Shown here: piece after piece, positions 31,639 to 40,771 of the stretch
Layout of the letters: each line of letters starts with the position of its first letter
How positions within the stretch are numbered: the stretch's first letter is position 1
Source of the DNA: CAZQXD01 sp964597315
Lineage (GTDB): Bacteria; Pseudomonadota; Gammaproteobacteria; Competibacterales; Competibacteraceae
Direction: 5' to 3'
NCBI GenBank assembly: GCA_964597315.1
Contig: CAZQXD010000004.1
Coordinates: 50,836 to 114,835, forward strand
DNA: 64,000 nucleotides
The notes under the pieces: model-generated
Databases searched by the model: none
Told to the model about the DNA's origin: nothing
What the model saw: only the letters and a program-made list of their open reading frames with translations
Made by a program: the position numbers and the translations under genes

Positions 31639-32565
31639 GTGACCCCCATCGTGACCGTGCTGGGCATTTACGCCGCCGACCTGGCTTTTCGCGCTCCCCG
31701 GCTGCCGGCCATGGGCGAGACCCTGATCGGCGGTGGTTTTCAGCTCGGTCCCGGTGGCAAAGGCTCCAACCAGGCAGTGGCCGCCCGCCGGGCCGGAGCG
31801 GAGGTGCGGTTCATCACCCGGCTGGGGGCCGATGAGTTCGGTGAGCAGGCCCGGCGCACCTACGCCGCCGAGGGCATCGCCCTGGATCACATTTATGAAA
31901 GCCCTGATCTGCCCACCGGCGCGGCGTTTATTTTTCTCCATGAGACCAGTGGTGAGAACGCCATCATCGTGGTGCCCGGGGCCGCTGGCGCCCTGAGCGA
32001 GGCTGACGTGACGACGGCGGAACCGGCGATTGCGGGTTCCCGGGTGTTCATCACCCAACTGGAAACCCCCTTGGCCGTGGGTCGATGGGGGTTGGAGATC
32101 GCCCGCCGCCACGGGGTACTGACGATTCTGAACCCCGCCCCGGCCGCGCCCCTGCCCAACGACCTGTATCCCCTGGTGGATGTGTTCACCCCCAACGAGT
32201 CCGAAGCTGCGGCGCTGGTGGGCCACCCGGTGGACAGCTTGGAGCAGGCCGAGGCGGCGGCCAGTCGGTTTTTGGAGTGGGGCGTGGGGACCGTGGCCCT
32301 CACCCTGGGCGCCCGGGGGGTTTTGTTCAAGGACCGCTCCGACGCCCTGCTGATCCCGGCCGAGGCTCCCGGTCAGGTGGTAGACACCACCGGCGCCGGG
32401 GACGCTTTCAATGGCGCCTTGGCCGTCGCTCTGGCCGAAGGTATGGTCCCGGTCGAGGCGGTACGCTTCGGCTGCGTTGCGGCCGGGCTATCGGTAACCC
32501 GGCCAGGCACCGCCCCGTCCATGGCCAGACGGGACGAAATCGAGGCGTTACTGAACCGAATCTAA
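31639..32565 (+). CDS. PfkB family sugar kinase (ribokinase-like)
   Basis: 308 residues from GTG 31639. LGPGGKGSNQAVAARRAGAEVRFITRLGADEFG is the first PfkB signature region, and VVDTTGAGDAFNGALAVALAEG is the second, with the catalytic aspartate. NPAPAAPLPNDLYPLVDVFTPNESEAAALVG is characteristic of ribokinases. It phosphorylates a sugar, most likely ribose. No transporter is adjacent, so the substrate is not certain. Confidence 0.9.
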   Translation: MTPIVTVLGIYAADLAFRAPRLPAMGETLIGGGFQLGPGGKGSNQAVAARRAGAEVRFITRLGADEFGEQARRTYAAEGIALDHIYESPDLPTGAAFIFLHETSGENAIIVVPGAAGALSEADVTTAEPAIAGSRVFITQLETPLAVGRWGLEIARRHGVLTILNPAPAAPLPNDLYPLVDVFTPNESEAAALVGHPVDSLEQAEAAASRFLEWGVGTVALTLGARGVLFKDRSDALLIPAEAPGQVVDTTGAGDAFNGALAVALAEGMVPVEAVRFGCVAAGLSVTRPGTAPSMARRDEIEALLNRI

Positions 32566-32579
32566 CCCCCCGTAGCCGC

Positions 32580-32978
32580 TCAGCCCCGGTCCAGGCTATA
32601 GGCTCCCGGTCCGGCAATAAAGACGTACAACATGCCGCCCATGATGGCCAGATTCTTCTGAAACTGGATCAGTTGGCCGCGCATCTGCTCCGGGTCCACC
32701 GCCCAGAAATTGTGGAAAATCACCGTGACCGGGATCAGGAACAGGAAAATCACCAGGGCCGCCCAGCGGGCCTTATAGCCGATAGCGATCAACAGGCCGC
32801 CACCCAGTTCGATCACAATAGTCAGCACCAACAGGATATTGACCATGGGCAGGCCCTGACTGGCCATGTAACCTGCGGTACCTTCAAACCCCGCGATTTT
32901 CCCATACCCGGAAAGAATAAAGATCAAGGCCAGCAGAATACGGCCTACGAGCAGACCGCTGGCATTCATTGCATTCAT
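32580..32978 (-). CDS. DoxX family membrane protein
   Basis: 132 residues from ATG 32978, preceded by TAGGAG at 8 bases. Four membrane helices; LVGRILLALIFILSGYGKIAGFEGTAGYMASQGLPM and IELGGGLLIAIGYKARWAALVI are the DoxX pattern. The family is loosely linked with quinone or thiosulfate oxidoreduction and oxidative-stress complexes. Convergent with the sugar kinase, divergent from the MgtC-like gene. Confidence 0.88.
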   Translation of the reverse strand: MNAMNASGLLVGRILLALIFILSGYGKIAGFEGTAGYMASQGLPMVNILLVLTIVIELGGGLLIAIGYKARWAALVIFLFLIPVTVIFHNFWAVDPEQMRGQLIQFQKNLAIMGGMLYVFIAGPGAYSLDRG

Positions 32979-33113
32979 GGCGTTGGCTCCTAAGGTTTGA
33001 CCGGCAGAGGCTTTCAAATTGATTCAAAAGTTGTCGTCATGTTAGACCCTGGATCAGGGGCGTCGAACGCGAAAATTCGATGCTATTGATTTAAATTTCT
33101 GAATCAAGGGGGA

Positions 33114-33656
33114 ATGGCTGTGGACTGGAATGATCTTTGGCAATGGCTGGTGACCCTGTCCGATCCCTTGCTGCAGGACACCCAGGTGAGAATCTTAGGT
33201 GAGGTCCTGCTGGCCATGGCCTTAGGAGGCTTGATCGGCATCGAGCGGGAAATGGCCGACAAACCGGCGGGGTTCCGCACCCATATGCTGATCGCCGGCT
33301 CGGCGGCCCTGCTGGTGGGGCTGGGGGATGCTCTGCTGAACAGCTTCATTCTCAATACTCCCGCCGACGGGGTAGGGGCGGGCATCCGCTCCGATCCTAT
33401 CCGTATCGTCGAGGCCATCATCACCGGCATCAGCTTCCTGGGGGCTGGGACAATTTTCCGGCGTACCGAAGCAGACGCCGTCCAGGGGCTGACCACCGCC
33501 TCGACGATCCTGCTGTGCGCGGCCTTGGGGATCTGCGTGGCTCTGCGCCAGTTCCTGCTAGCGGTGGGGGTTACGGTGCTGGCGCTAATCGTGCTGCGGG
33601 GGCTGAAGTTCCTGGAGCGCTGGCTGGAGCGACGGCGGCAGGGAGTACGCGGCTAG
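33114..33656 (+). CDS. MgtC/SapB family membrane protein
   Basis: 180 residues starting after AGGGGG. EVLLAMALGGLIGIEREMADKPAGFRTHMLIAGSAALLVGLG is the hallmark, followed by EAIITGISFLGAGTIFRR and GLTTASTILLCAALGICVALRQF. The C-terminal ACT-like domain of virulence MgtC is absent. Relatives are tied to magnesium limitation and ATP synthase control, but many are uncharacterised. Confidence 0.9.
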   Translation: MAVDWNDLWQWLVTLSDPLLQDTQVRILGEVLLAMALGGLIGIEREMADKPAGFRTHMLIAGSAALLVGLGDALLNSFILNTPADGVGAGIRSDPIRIVEAIITGISFLGAGTIFRRTEADAVQGLTTASTILLCAALGICVALRQFLLAVGVTVLALIVLRGLKFLERWLERRRQGVRG

Positions 33657-33855
33657 GCCATCACCCCGCCGTGTCGGCGTCGGCGTTAAAACCTCGCCTA
33701 GCTTCAAACGGGTTCTATATCTGGCGCGGACAGGGTTGAAAAGAGGGCAATTGCCGCGAAAATCACAAGCCATCTCAGCCCCATTCCGGCTTGCGTATTG
33801 CGCCTGAAGCGTCCACGCTTATCTAACCCGAACCCTCTGCAGGAGAGCTACGCCC

Positions 33856-34485
33856 ATGACTACGTTTGCAGTGGCTTTTGCCGGCGCGCTGGCTGTCGCG
33901 ACGGTTGTATCGGTGGCCCACGGACAGGAAAGCGACATGCGCTTTTTCATCACCAGCCAAGGTCCCGGGGATGGGGCCAAGCTCGGTGGGCTGGAGGGCG
34001 CCGATGCCCATTGCCAGAGTCTGGCCGAGGCGGCGGGGGCGGGCGACAAGACTTGGCGGGCCTATCTCAGCGCCGATACGGTCAATGCCCGTGATCGAAT
34101 CGGCGCGGGTCCCTGGCATAACGCCAAGGGCGAGTTGATTGCCCAGAACATCGACGAATTGCACGGCGATGCCAACGGCATCAACAAACAGACCGGTCTA
34201 ACCGAAACGGGCGAAACCGTTAATGGCCGGGGCGACTCCCCAAACCGGCACGATATTCTCACCGGCTCCAACCCAGACGGCACCGTGGCGTCGGGTATGA
34301 CCTGTGATGACTGGACCAACAACGGGGAGGGCAGCGCCGTGGTCGGCCACCATGACCGGATCGGCCTGCGCGACGATGCGCCGTCCCGGTCCTGGAATTC
34401 CTCCCATCCGTCTCGGGGATGCAGTCAGGAGAACCTGCGCGCCACCGGTGGCGATGGCCTGTTTTATTGCTTTGCCGCTGACTGA
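33856..34485 (+). CDS. Secreted lectin-like (DUF1554-type) protein
   Basis: 209 residues with a signal peptide (TTFAVAFAGALAVATVVSVAHGQ). The mature domain, RFFITSQGPGDGAKLGGLEGADAHCQSLAEAAGAGDKTWRAYLS, and conserved cysteines (AHCQ, MTCDDW, SRGCSQ, LFYCFAAD) match a collagen NC10/endostatin-like lectin fold often labelled DUF1554. Ligand and location beyond the periplasm are unknown. GC-rich host codons. Confidence 0.75.
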   Translation: MTTFAVAFAGALAVATVVSVAHGQESDMRFFITSQGPGDGAKLGGLEGADAHCQSLAEAAGAGDKTWRAYLSADTVNARDRIGAGPWHNAKGELIAQNIDELHGDANGINKQTGLTETGETVNGRGDSPNRHDILTGSNPDGTVASGMTCDDWTNNGEGSAVVGHHDRIGLRDDAPSRSWNSSHPSRGCSQENLRATGGDGLFYCFAAD

Positions 34486-34594
34486 TTGGCGACTCGTCCC
34501 TACCCCGGAGTTGGCGCATGAAACCGCCGCTTTGGGGTAGCGCCATAGGGACGGCGGCGGTTTGAATACATAGCCCATGGCCCCCGGCGTTCGG

Positions 34595-34691
34595 GGTGTG
34601 TCGCCGGGCCGATAGCCCATGTCGCCGTCGAACCATCATCCGGTCCCGGTCTTGCCTACCCTAAATCCTGTCCAGTCGCCGGAGGCAGGTT
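34595..34691 (+). promoter_or_regulatory. Upstream region of metV shared with the decayed copy
   Basis: About 95 bases before metV are shared with 30495-30590: GTCGCCGGGCCGATAGCCC, GTCGAACCATCAT, then TCTTGCCTACCCT. A GGAGGC ribosome site ends the region. Whether the conservation reflects a regulatory element or only common descent of a duplication cannot be told. Confidence 0.45.
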
Positions 34692-35150
34692 ATGTACCGG
34701 GTACGCCGTTGGGTGGTGCGACATGCCCGCCTGTTCGAGAGCATTTACGCACTGTTCGAGCCTTTGCTGGTCAAGCTGCATCCGGTTTGGCGGCGGCTGG
34801 GCCATGGGCGTCTGGAGCGGCCAGTGGCCACCGTGGAGCGGGGCGTCAAGGGGCTGTTGTTCGACTGCCGGATGTGCGGCCAGTGCGTGCTGAGTTCCAC
34901 CGGCATGGCCTGTCCCATGAACTGTCCCAAAAATCTCCGTAACGGGCCTTGCGGCGGGGTTCGCCCCGACGGCAACTGCGAGGTCAAGCCGGAGATGCGC
35001 TGCGTATGGGTGGAAGCCTGGGAGGGCAGTGGGCGGATGCGCAACGGCGCGGCCATGGGCCAGGTACAACCGGCGGTGGATTTCCGGCTGCGGGGCAGTT
35101 CCTCCTGGCTGCGGGTGGTCCGTGAGAAAACCAACGGCCAGCAGCCATGA
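34692..35150 (+). CDS. Methylene-THF reductase C-terminal (MthfrC/MetV-type) zinc protein
   Basis: 152 residues. A basic N terminus (MYRVRRWVVRHARLFESIYA) leads to a cysteine-rich domain: LFDCRMCGQCVLSSTGMACPMNCPKNLRNGPCGGVRPDGNCEV, with at least eight cysteines. It matches the MthfrC family, equivalent to MetV of acetogens, which forms a complex with MetF and passes electrons to or from it. It overlaps the reductase gene by 4 bases (ATGA). Confidence 0.85.
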   Translation: MYRVRRWVVRHARLFESIYALFEPLLVKLHPVWRRLGHGRLERPVATVERGVKGLLFDCRMCGQCVLSSTGMACPMNCPKNLRNGPCGGVRPDGNCEVKPEMRCVWVEAWEGSGRMRNGAAMGQVQPAVDFRLRGSSSWLRVVREKTNGQQP

Positions 35151-36160
35151 TCTTCGACGATGAGCCGGTACCCGGCTATTCCCTGCCCATCCTTCCTGGC
35201 CACAGCTCCCCGGGCCGCCTGGAGCGGGTGCTGCGAACGGGCCGGTTTGCGGTAACGGCTGAATTATCCCCCCCGGACTCCGCCGACCCCGAGGAGGTCT
35301 ACCGGCGGGCCAGGGTCTTTGACGGGGTGGTGGACGCCATGAACGCCACCGATGGCTCCGGGGCCAACTGCCATATGTCCAGCATCGCCGTCTGTTCCCT
35401 GCTGACCCGGATCGGCTACGCGGTGGTGACCCAGATTTCCTGCCGGGACCGCAACCGCATCGCCATTCAGGGGGACGTGCTGGGCGCTGCGGCCATGGGG
35501 TCTTGCAATATCCTCTGCCTCACCGGGGACGGGGTCCAGGTGGGGGATCATCCCCAGGCCAAGCCGGTGTTCGACCTGGACTGTATGTCCCTGCTGGAAC
35601 TGGTCCGGGACATGCGCGATGAACACCGCTTTCAGAGCGGCCGACCCATTACCGTGTCGCCACGGCTGTTTCTGGGAGCGGCGGCCAATCCCTTCGCCCC
35701 CCCTTACGACTATCGGCCCTTGCGACTGGCCAAGAAAGTGGCCGCCGGCGCCCAGTTCATCCAGACCCAGTATTGCTTCGATTTGCCCCGGTTCAGGGAC
35801 TACATGGCCCGGGTTAGAGATTTGGGTCTGCTGGACAAGGTCTTTATTCTGGCCGGAGTAGGTCCCCTGGCCTCCGCCAAGGCCGCCCTATGGATGCGGG
35901 AGTTCGTGCCTGGGGTGCATATTCCAGACAGCGTGATCCAACGTCTCAAGGGGGCCGCCAAGCCCCGCCAGGAGGGCCGGGCTTTGTGTGTGGAACTGGT
36001 CCAGCAACTGCGGGAGATCGAGGGGGTGAGCGGGGTGCATATGATGGCCTACCGCCAGGAGGAGGCGGTGGCGGAAATCATCCAGGCGTCCGGGGTGCTG
36101 GAGGATCGGGTGCCCTGGTATCCGGGGCGGGACCAGGGGCGCGTCCAGGCAGCGACCTGA
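35147..36160 (+). CDS. Methylenetetrahydrofolate reductase (MetF family)
   Basis: 337 residues. TAELSPPDSADPEEVYRRARVFDGVVDAMNATDGSGANCHMSS and QISCRDRNRIAIQGDVLGAAAMGSCNILCLTGD are the FAD TIM-barrel motifs; AGAQFIQTQYCFDLPRFRDYM supplies folate-site residues. It interconverts methylene-THF and methyl-THF. With the MetV-like partner and the formate dehydrogenase just downstream, it may run in the oxidative direction for methyl-group catabolism rather than feeding methionine synthesis. That direction is inference. Confidence 0.92.
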   Translation: MIFDDEPVPGYSLPILPGHSSPGRLERVLRTGRFAVTAELSPPDSADPEEVYRRARVFDGVVDAMNATDGSGANCHMSSIAVCSLLTRIGYAVVTQISCRDRNRIAIQGDVLGAAAMGSCNILCLTGDGVQVGDHPQAKPVFDLDCMSLLELVRDMRDEHRFQSGRPITVSPRLFLGAAANPFAPPYDYRPLRLAKKVAAGAQFIQTQYCFDLPRFRDYMARVRDLGLLDKVFILAGVGPLASAKAALWMREFVPGVHIPDSVIQRLKGAAKPRQEGRALCVELVQQLREIEGVSGVHMMAYRQEEAVAEIIQASGVLEDRVPWYPGRDQGRVQAAT

Positions 36161-36284
36161 ATCCGGCCACGACCCTGGGAACAGCCCAGAACAAGCGTCA
36201 GCCCCGGACTGCGCGGCCCCACCGGTCGGGGTCTATATTTTAAAGATGATGCCTGTGTTGCAAAGCAGATGACAGGGTAGCCCC

Positions 36285-37970
36285 ATGCCAGACCATGACC
36301 AAACCATCCCCCAGCCGCTCAAGCGCGTGCGTGGCCGTCCCAAGGGCCGGGCCGTGGACCCTCAGGCCCTGGCCGAGGTGCGCGACCTGTTGGGGAAAGA
36401 ACCCCGCCGCCGGGATTTGCTGCTGGAATATCTCCACAAACTCCAGGACCGCTACGGCCATATGGGCGCTGCCCATCTGGTGGCCCTGGCCGCCGAGCTG
36501 AAGCTGGCCCCTGCGGAAGTCTACGAGGTGGCCACGTTTTATCATCACTTCGACGTGATCAAAGCGGGCCAGACCCCGCCCCCGGCCCTGACCGTGGGGG
36601 TCTGCGATTCGGTGAGCTGCGAATTGTTCGGGGCCAGGGAGTTGATCGCCGAACTGCAAGAAGCCTTGGGGGAGGGGGTGCGGGTGCGGCCGGTGCCTTG
36701 CGTGGGCCGCTGTGACAGCGCCCCGGTGGCGGTGGTGGGCCAAAACCCCATCGGTCATGCCACGTCGGCGTTGGTCCGGGAGGCCGTGGAGACCGGTCGG
36801 GTGGGCCCGGAACCGCTCGCTTATCCAGACTATGACCGCTACCGGGCCGGGGGTGGTTATCGGCTATACCAGGATTGTTTGGAAGGCCGCCGGGATCGGG
36901 AGGCGGTTTGCTCCGCCCTGGACGATGCCGGTCTGCGGGGTCTGGGGGGCGCTGGTTTCCCTGCCGGGCGCAAATGGCGGCTGGTGGCTGCCCAGCCAGC
37001 GCCCCGGCTGCTGGCCATCAATATCGACGAGGGGGAGCCAGGCACCTTCAAGGACCGGCATTACCTGGAGCGAGACCCCCACCGCTTCATGGAAGGCATG
37101 TTGATCGCCGCCTGGGCGGTGGGTATTGACGCCATCTATATCTATTTGCGCGATGAGTACCCGGCCTGCCGGGCCATGGTGGAACAGGAACTGGCCCGGC
37201 TGCGGGCCGATCCTCCGGGGCCGCTGCCGGAGATTGCCTTGCGCCGGGGCGCCGGAGCCTATATCTGCGGCGAGGAGTCGGCCATGATCGAGTCCATGGA
37301 GGGCAAGCGCGGCATGCCCCGGCTGCGCCCCCCCTATGTGGCCGAGGTGGGGTTGTTCGATCGGCCCACCCTGGTCCATAACTTCGAGACCCTGCACTGG
37401 GTGCGGGAGATACTGGAACGGGGCGGCGCTTGGTTCGCCGCCCAGGGTCGCCATGGCCGCAAGGGTCTGCGCTCCTTTTCGGTGAGTGGCCGGGTCAAAA
37501 ACCCCGGGGTGCATCTGGCCCCGGCGGGGATCACCCTGCGCGAACTGATCCACGAGTACTGCGGCGGCATGTTGGATGGCCATGTCTTCTATGGGTACTT
37601 TCCGGGCGGGGCTTCCGGGGGCATCCTGCCGGTCGCCCTGGGGGATATTCCCCTGGACTTCGACACCCTCCAGCCCCATGGCTGTTTTATCGGCTCGGCG
37701 GCCATCATCGTGCTTTCGGACCACGACAAGGCCAAAGACGCCGCCCTCAACGCCATGCGCTTTTTCAAGCACGAATCCTGTGGCAAATGCACCCCCTGCC
37801 GGGTAGGCACGGCCAAGGCCGTGGCCCTGATGGAACAGCCCCACTGGGACCAGCCCCTGCTCACGGAGCTGTCACGGACCCTGCTGGACGCCTCCATCTG
37901 CGGCCTGGGCCAAGCCGCTCCCAACCCCCTGCTCTGCGTGCTCAAGTATTTCCCGGAGGAACTGTCCTGA
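36285..37970 (+). CDS. NAD-dependent formate dehydrogenase, diaphorase subunit (NuoE-NuoF fusion)
   Basis: 561 residues. The NuoE-like part (to about 160) has the thioredoxin-like [2Fe-2S] cysteines in VCDSVSCELF and VPCVGRCDSAP. The NuoF-like part has the FMN motif LRGLGGAGFPAGRKW, the NADH region INIDEGEPGTFKDRHY, AYICGEESAMIESMEGKRG, and the [4Fe-4S] site ESCGKCTPCRVG. It passes electrons from the molybdenum subunit to NAD+. TGATG overlap with the next gene indicates coupling. It begins 124 bases after metF. Confidence 0.94.
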   Translation: MPDHDQTIPQPLKRVRGRPKGRAVDPQALAEVRDLLGKEPRRRDLLLEYLHKLQDRYGHMGAAHLVALAAELKLAPAEVYEVATFYHHFDVIKAGQTPPPALTVGVCDSVSCELFGARELIAELQEALGEGVRVRPVPCVGRCDSAPVAVVGQNPIGHATSALVREAVETGRVGPEPLAYPDYDRYRAGGGYRLYQDCLEGRRDREAVCSALDDAGLRGLGGAGFPAGRKWRLVAAQPAPRLLAINIDEGEPGTFKDRHYLERDPHRFMEGMLIAAWAVGIDAIYIYLRDEYPACRAMVEQELARLRADPPGPLPEIALRRGAGAYICGEESAMIESMEGKRGMPRLRPPYVAEVGLFDRPTLVHNFETLHWVREILERGGAWFAAQGRHGRKGLRSFSVSGRVKNPGVHLAPAGITLRELIHEYCGGMLDGHVFYGYFPGGASGGILPVALGDIPLDFDTLQPHGCFIGSAAIIVLSDHDKAKDAALNAMRFFKHESCGKCTPCRVGTAKAVALMEQPHWDQPLLTELSRTLLDASICGLGQAAPNPLLCVLKYFPEELS

Positions 37971-40711
37971 TGGCCGCCGTGATGAACGCCATTTCCCAAC
38001 CCGTGCCCTTCACCCTGGACGGCCAGAACATGGAGGCCCGGCCCGGGGAGACCCTGCTGGAGGCCGCCCGCCGCCACGGGGTGGAGATTCCCCATCTCTG
38101 CTACAAGCCGGGAATGCGGGCCGACGGCAACTGCCGGGCCTGTGTGGTGGAGATCGACGGGGAGCGGGCTTTGGCGCCCGCCTGCTGTCGCGCCCCCCGT
38201 CCCGGCATGGAAGTCAAGGCCCGGAGCGAGCGGGCCTTGAGCGCCCAGAAAATGGTTCTGGAGTTGCTGCTAGCGGATGTGGTGGAGACCCCCTATACCC
38301 GGCACTCCGAACTGGACCGGTGGGCCAGCAAGCTGGAGGTGGGCAAGCCCCGTTTTCCGTCCCGGGAGCAGCCCGCCGTCGATCTGTCCCATCCGGCCAT
38401 GGCCGTCAATCTAGACGCCTGCATCCAGTGTACCCGCTGTGTGCGGGCCTGCCGGGAAGAACAAGTCAACGATGTGATCGGCTATGCCTTCCGGGGCGCT
38501 CAAGCACAGATTGTCTTTGATCTAGGCGACCCCATGGGCCAGAGTTCTTGCGTGGCCTGCGGGGAGTGTGTGCAGGCTTGCCCCACTGGGGCGCTGATGC
38601 CCGCCGGGGGCGTGGGCCTGGTGGAGCCGGACAAGATCGTGGATTCCGCCTGCCCCTATTGCGGGGTGGGTTGTTTGCTGAGCTACCACATCAAGGACAA
38701 TAAAATTCTCCAGGTCCAGGGCCGGGACGGCCCCGCCAACCATGGCCGCTTATGCGTCAAGGGCCGCTACGGCTTCGATTACGTAAGCCACCCCCAACGC
38801 CTGACCCGGCCCCTGATCCGCAAGGACGGGGTGGCCAAGGACCCGACCGATACCGCCCGCCCCGACGACTGGCGGGCGGTGTTCCGGGCGGCTGACTGGG
38901 AGGAAGCCATGGCCCGGGCCGCAGGGGGCCTCCAGGCCATCCGCGACCGCTCGGGGGGCGCCGCCCTGGCCGGTTTCGGCTCCGCCAAAGGCTCCAACGA
39001 GGAAGCCTATCTGTTCCAGAAACTGGTGCGTACCGGTTTCGGCTCCAATAACGTGGACCACTGCACCCGGTTGTGCCACGCCTCCAGCGTGGCGGCCCTG
39101 CTGGAGGGCATCGGCTCCGGGGCGGTGTCCAACCCGGTGGAGGACGTGGCCGAGGCGGAGGTGATCGTGGTCATCGGCGCCAACCCCACCGGCAATCATC
39201 CGGTGGCGGCCACCTTCATGAAAAACGCCGTCAAGGCTGGCAAGACCCTGATCGTCATGGACCCCCGGCGCACCGACTTGGCCCGCCACGCCCGCTATTT
39301 TCTACACTTCAAGCCCGACTCGGACGTGGCCATGCTCAACGCCCTGATGCATGTCATCATCGAGGAGGGCTTGACCGACGAGACCTTCATCCGGGAGCGC
39401 ACCGAGGACTTCGAGACGCTGCGGGACAACGTCAAGGATTTCAGCCCCGAGTCCATGGCGCCGGTATGCGGCATCCCGGCGGCCACCTTGCGGGAGGTGG
39501 CCCGGGTTTACGCCCAAGCCAAGGGGTCCATGATTTTCTGGGGCATGGGTATTTCCCAGCATATCCACGGCACCGACAACGCCCGCTGCTTGATCGCCTT
39601 GGCCCTGATGACCGGCCAGGTGGGCCGGCCCGGCACCGGTCTGCACCCCCTGCGTGGCCAGAACAACGTTCAGGGGGCCAGCGACGCTGGGCTGATTCCC
39701 ATGGTGTTCCCGGACTACCAACGGGTGGACAACGCCCAAGCCCGGGAGCGCTTCGAACGGCTCTGGGGCGCGGCCCTGGACCCCAAACCGGGACTGACCG
39801 TGGTGGAGATCGTCCACGCTATCCTGGCCGGGCAGGTCAAGGGCATGTACATCATGGGGGAGAACCCGGCCATGTCCGACCCCAATCTGCACCACGCTCG
39901 GGAGGCCATCGCCGCTTTGGAGCATCTGGTGGTGCAGGATATTTTCCTGACCGAGACGGCCTGGCTGGCCGATGTGGTGCTGCCCGCTTCGGCGTTTCCC
40001 GAAAAGACCGGCACCTTTACCAACACCGACCGCCGGGTGCAGCTAGGCCGCCAGGCCCTGGAGCTGCCCGGCCAGACCCGCCAAGACCTGGGGATCATCA
40101 TAGATATGGCCCGACGCCTGGGCTTAGACTGGCAATATCAGGGCGTGGAGCAGGTGTTCAACGAGATGCGCCAGGCCATGCCCAGCATCGCTGGCATCAC
40201 CTGGGAGCGCCTGAACCGGGAGGGTTCGGTGACTTATCCCTGCCCCCATGAAGGCGACCCGGGGCAGCCGGTGATCTTCACCGATGGCTTCCCGACGGCA
40301 TCGGGCAAGGGCCGCTTCGTGCCCGCCCGGCTGATCCCCGCCGACGAACAGCCGGACCAGGCGTATCCTTTTGTACTCATCACTGGCCGCCAGTTGGAGC
40401 ATTGGCACACCGGGGCCATGACCCGCCGCGCCTCGGTGCTGGATACCCTCGAACCGGCGCCGGTGGTCAGCGTCCACCCCGACGACGCCGCCCCTCTGGG
40501 CCTAAAGCCGGGGGATCGAATCACCGTGGAATCCCGCCGTGGCCGGATCACCGCCCACGCCCGCCTGGACGACGGCCTGCAACAGGGGGAGGTGTTCATT
40601 CCTTTCTGCTATCACGAGGCGGCGGCCAATCTGCTCACCAACGAGGCCCTGGACCCCTACGGCAAGATTCCAGAATTCAAATATTGCGCGGTGCGGATCG
40701 GGGCGGGGTAG
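37970..40711 (+). CDS. NAD-dependent formate dehydrogenase, molybdenum alpha subunit
   Basis: 913 residues from ATG 37970. N-terminal [2Fe-2S] domain (CYKPGMRADGNCRACVVE), a His/Cys cluster, two ferredoxin clusters (CIQCTRCVRAC, CVACGECVQACPTGAL), then the molybdopterin domain with its own [4Fe-4S] motif (CPYCGVGCLLSY, GRLCVKG). The molybdenum ligand lies in DHCTRLCHASS and is cysteine, not selenocysteine. The C-terminal part (GRQLEHWHTGAMTRRAS) binds the cofactor. With the diaphorase it oxidises formate to CO2 in the cytoplasm; FdhD is encoded 9 kb on. Confidence 0.95.
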   Translation: MAAVMNAISQPVPFTLDGQNMEARPGETLLEAARRHGVEIPHLCYKPGMRADGNCRACVVEIDGERALAPACCRAPRPGMEVKARSERALSAQKMVLELLLADVVETPYTRHSELDRWASKLEVGKPRFPSREQPAVDLSHPAMAVNLDACIQCTRCVRACREEQVNDVIGYAFRGAQAQIVFDLGDPMGQSSCVACGECVQACPTGALMPAGGVGLVEPDKIVDSACPYCGVGCLLSYHIKDNKILQVQGRDGPANHGRLCVKGRYGFDYVSHPQRLTRPLIRKDGVAKDPTDTARPDDWRAVFRAADWEEAMARAAGGLQAIRDRSGGAALAGFGSAKGSNEEAYLFQKLVRTGFGSNNVDHCTRLCHASSVAALLEGIGSGAVSNPVEDVAEAEVIVVIGANPTGNHPVAATFMKNAVKAGKTLIVMDPRRTDLARHARYFLHFKPDSDVAMLNALMHVIIEEGLTDETFIRERTEDFETLRDNVKDFSPESMAPVCGIPAATLREVARVYAQAKGSMIFWGMGISQHIHGTDNARCLIALALMTGQVGRPGTGLHPLRGQNNVQGASDAGLIPMVFPDYQRVDNAQARERFERLWGAALDPKPGLTVVEIVHAILAGQVKGMYIMGENPAMSDPNLHHAREAIAALEHLVVQDIFLTETAWLADVVLPASAFPEKTGTFTNTDRRVQLGRQALELPGQTRQDLGIIIDMARRLGLDWQYQGVEQVFNEMRQAMPSIAGITWERLNREGSVTYPCPHEGDPGQPVIFTDGFPTASGKGRFVPARLIPADEQPDQAYPFVLITGRQLEHWHTGAMTRRASVLDTLEPAPVVSVHPDDAAPLGLKPGDRITVESRRGRITAHARLDDGLQQGEVFIPFCYHEAAANLLTNEALDPYGKIPEFKYCAVRIGAG

Positions 40712-40771
40712 GGGGGTGGAATGTCCCGGCCGGTTTGATCCCCCCAGCCCATCCTGTCCCGTCCTACCCCC

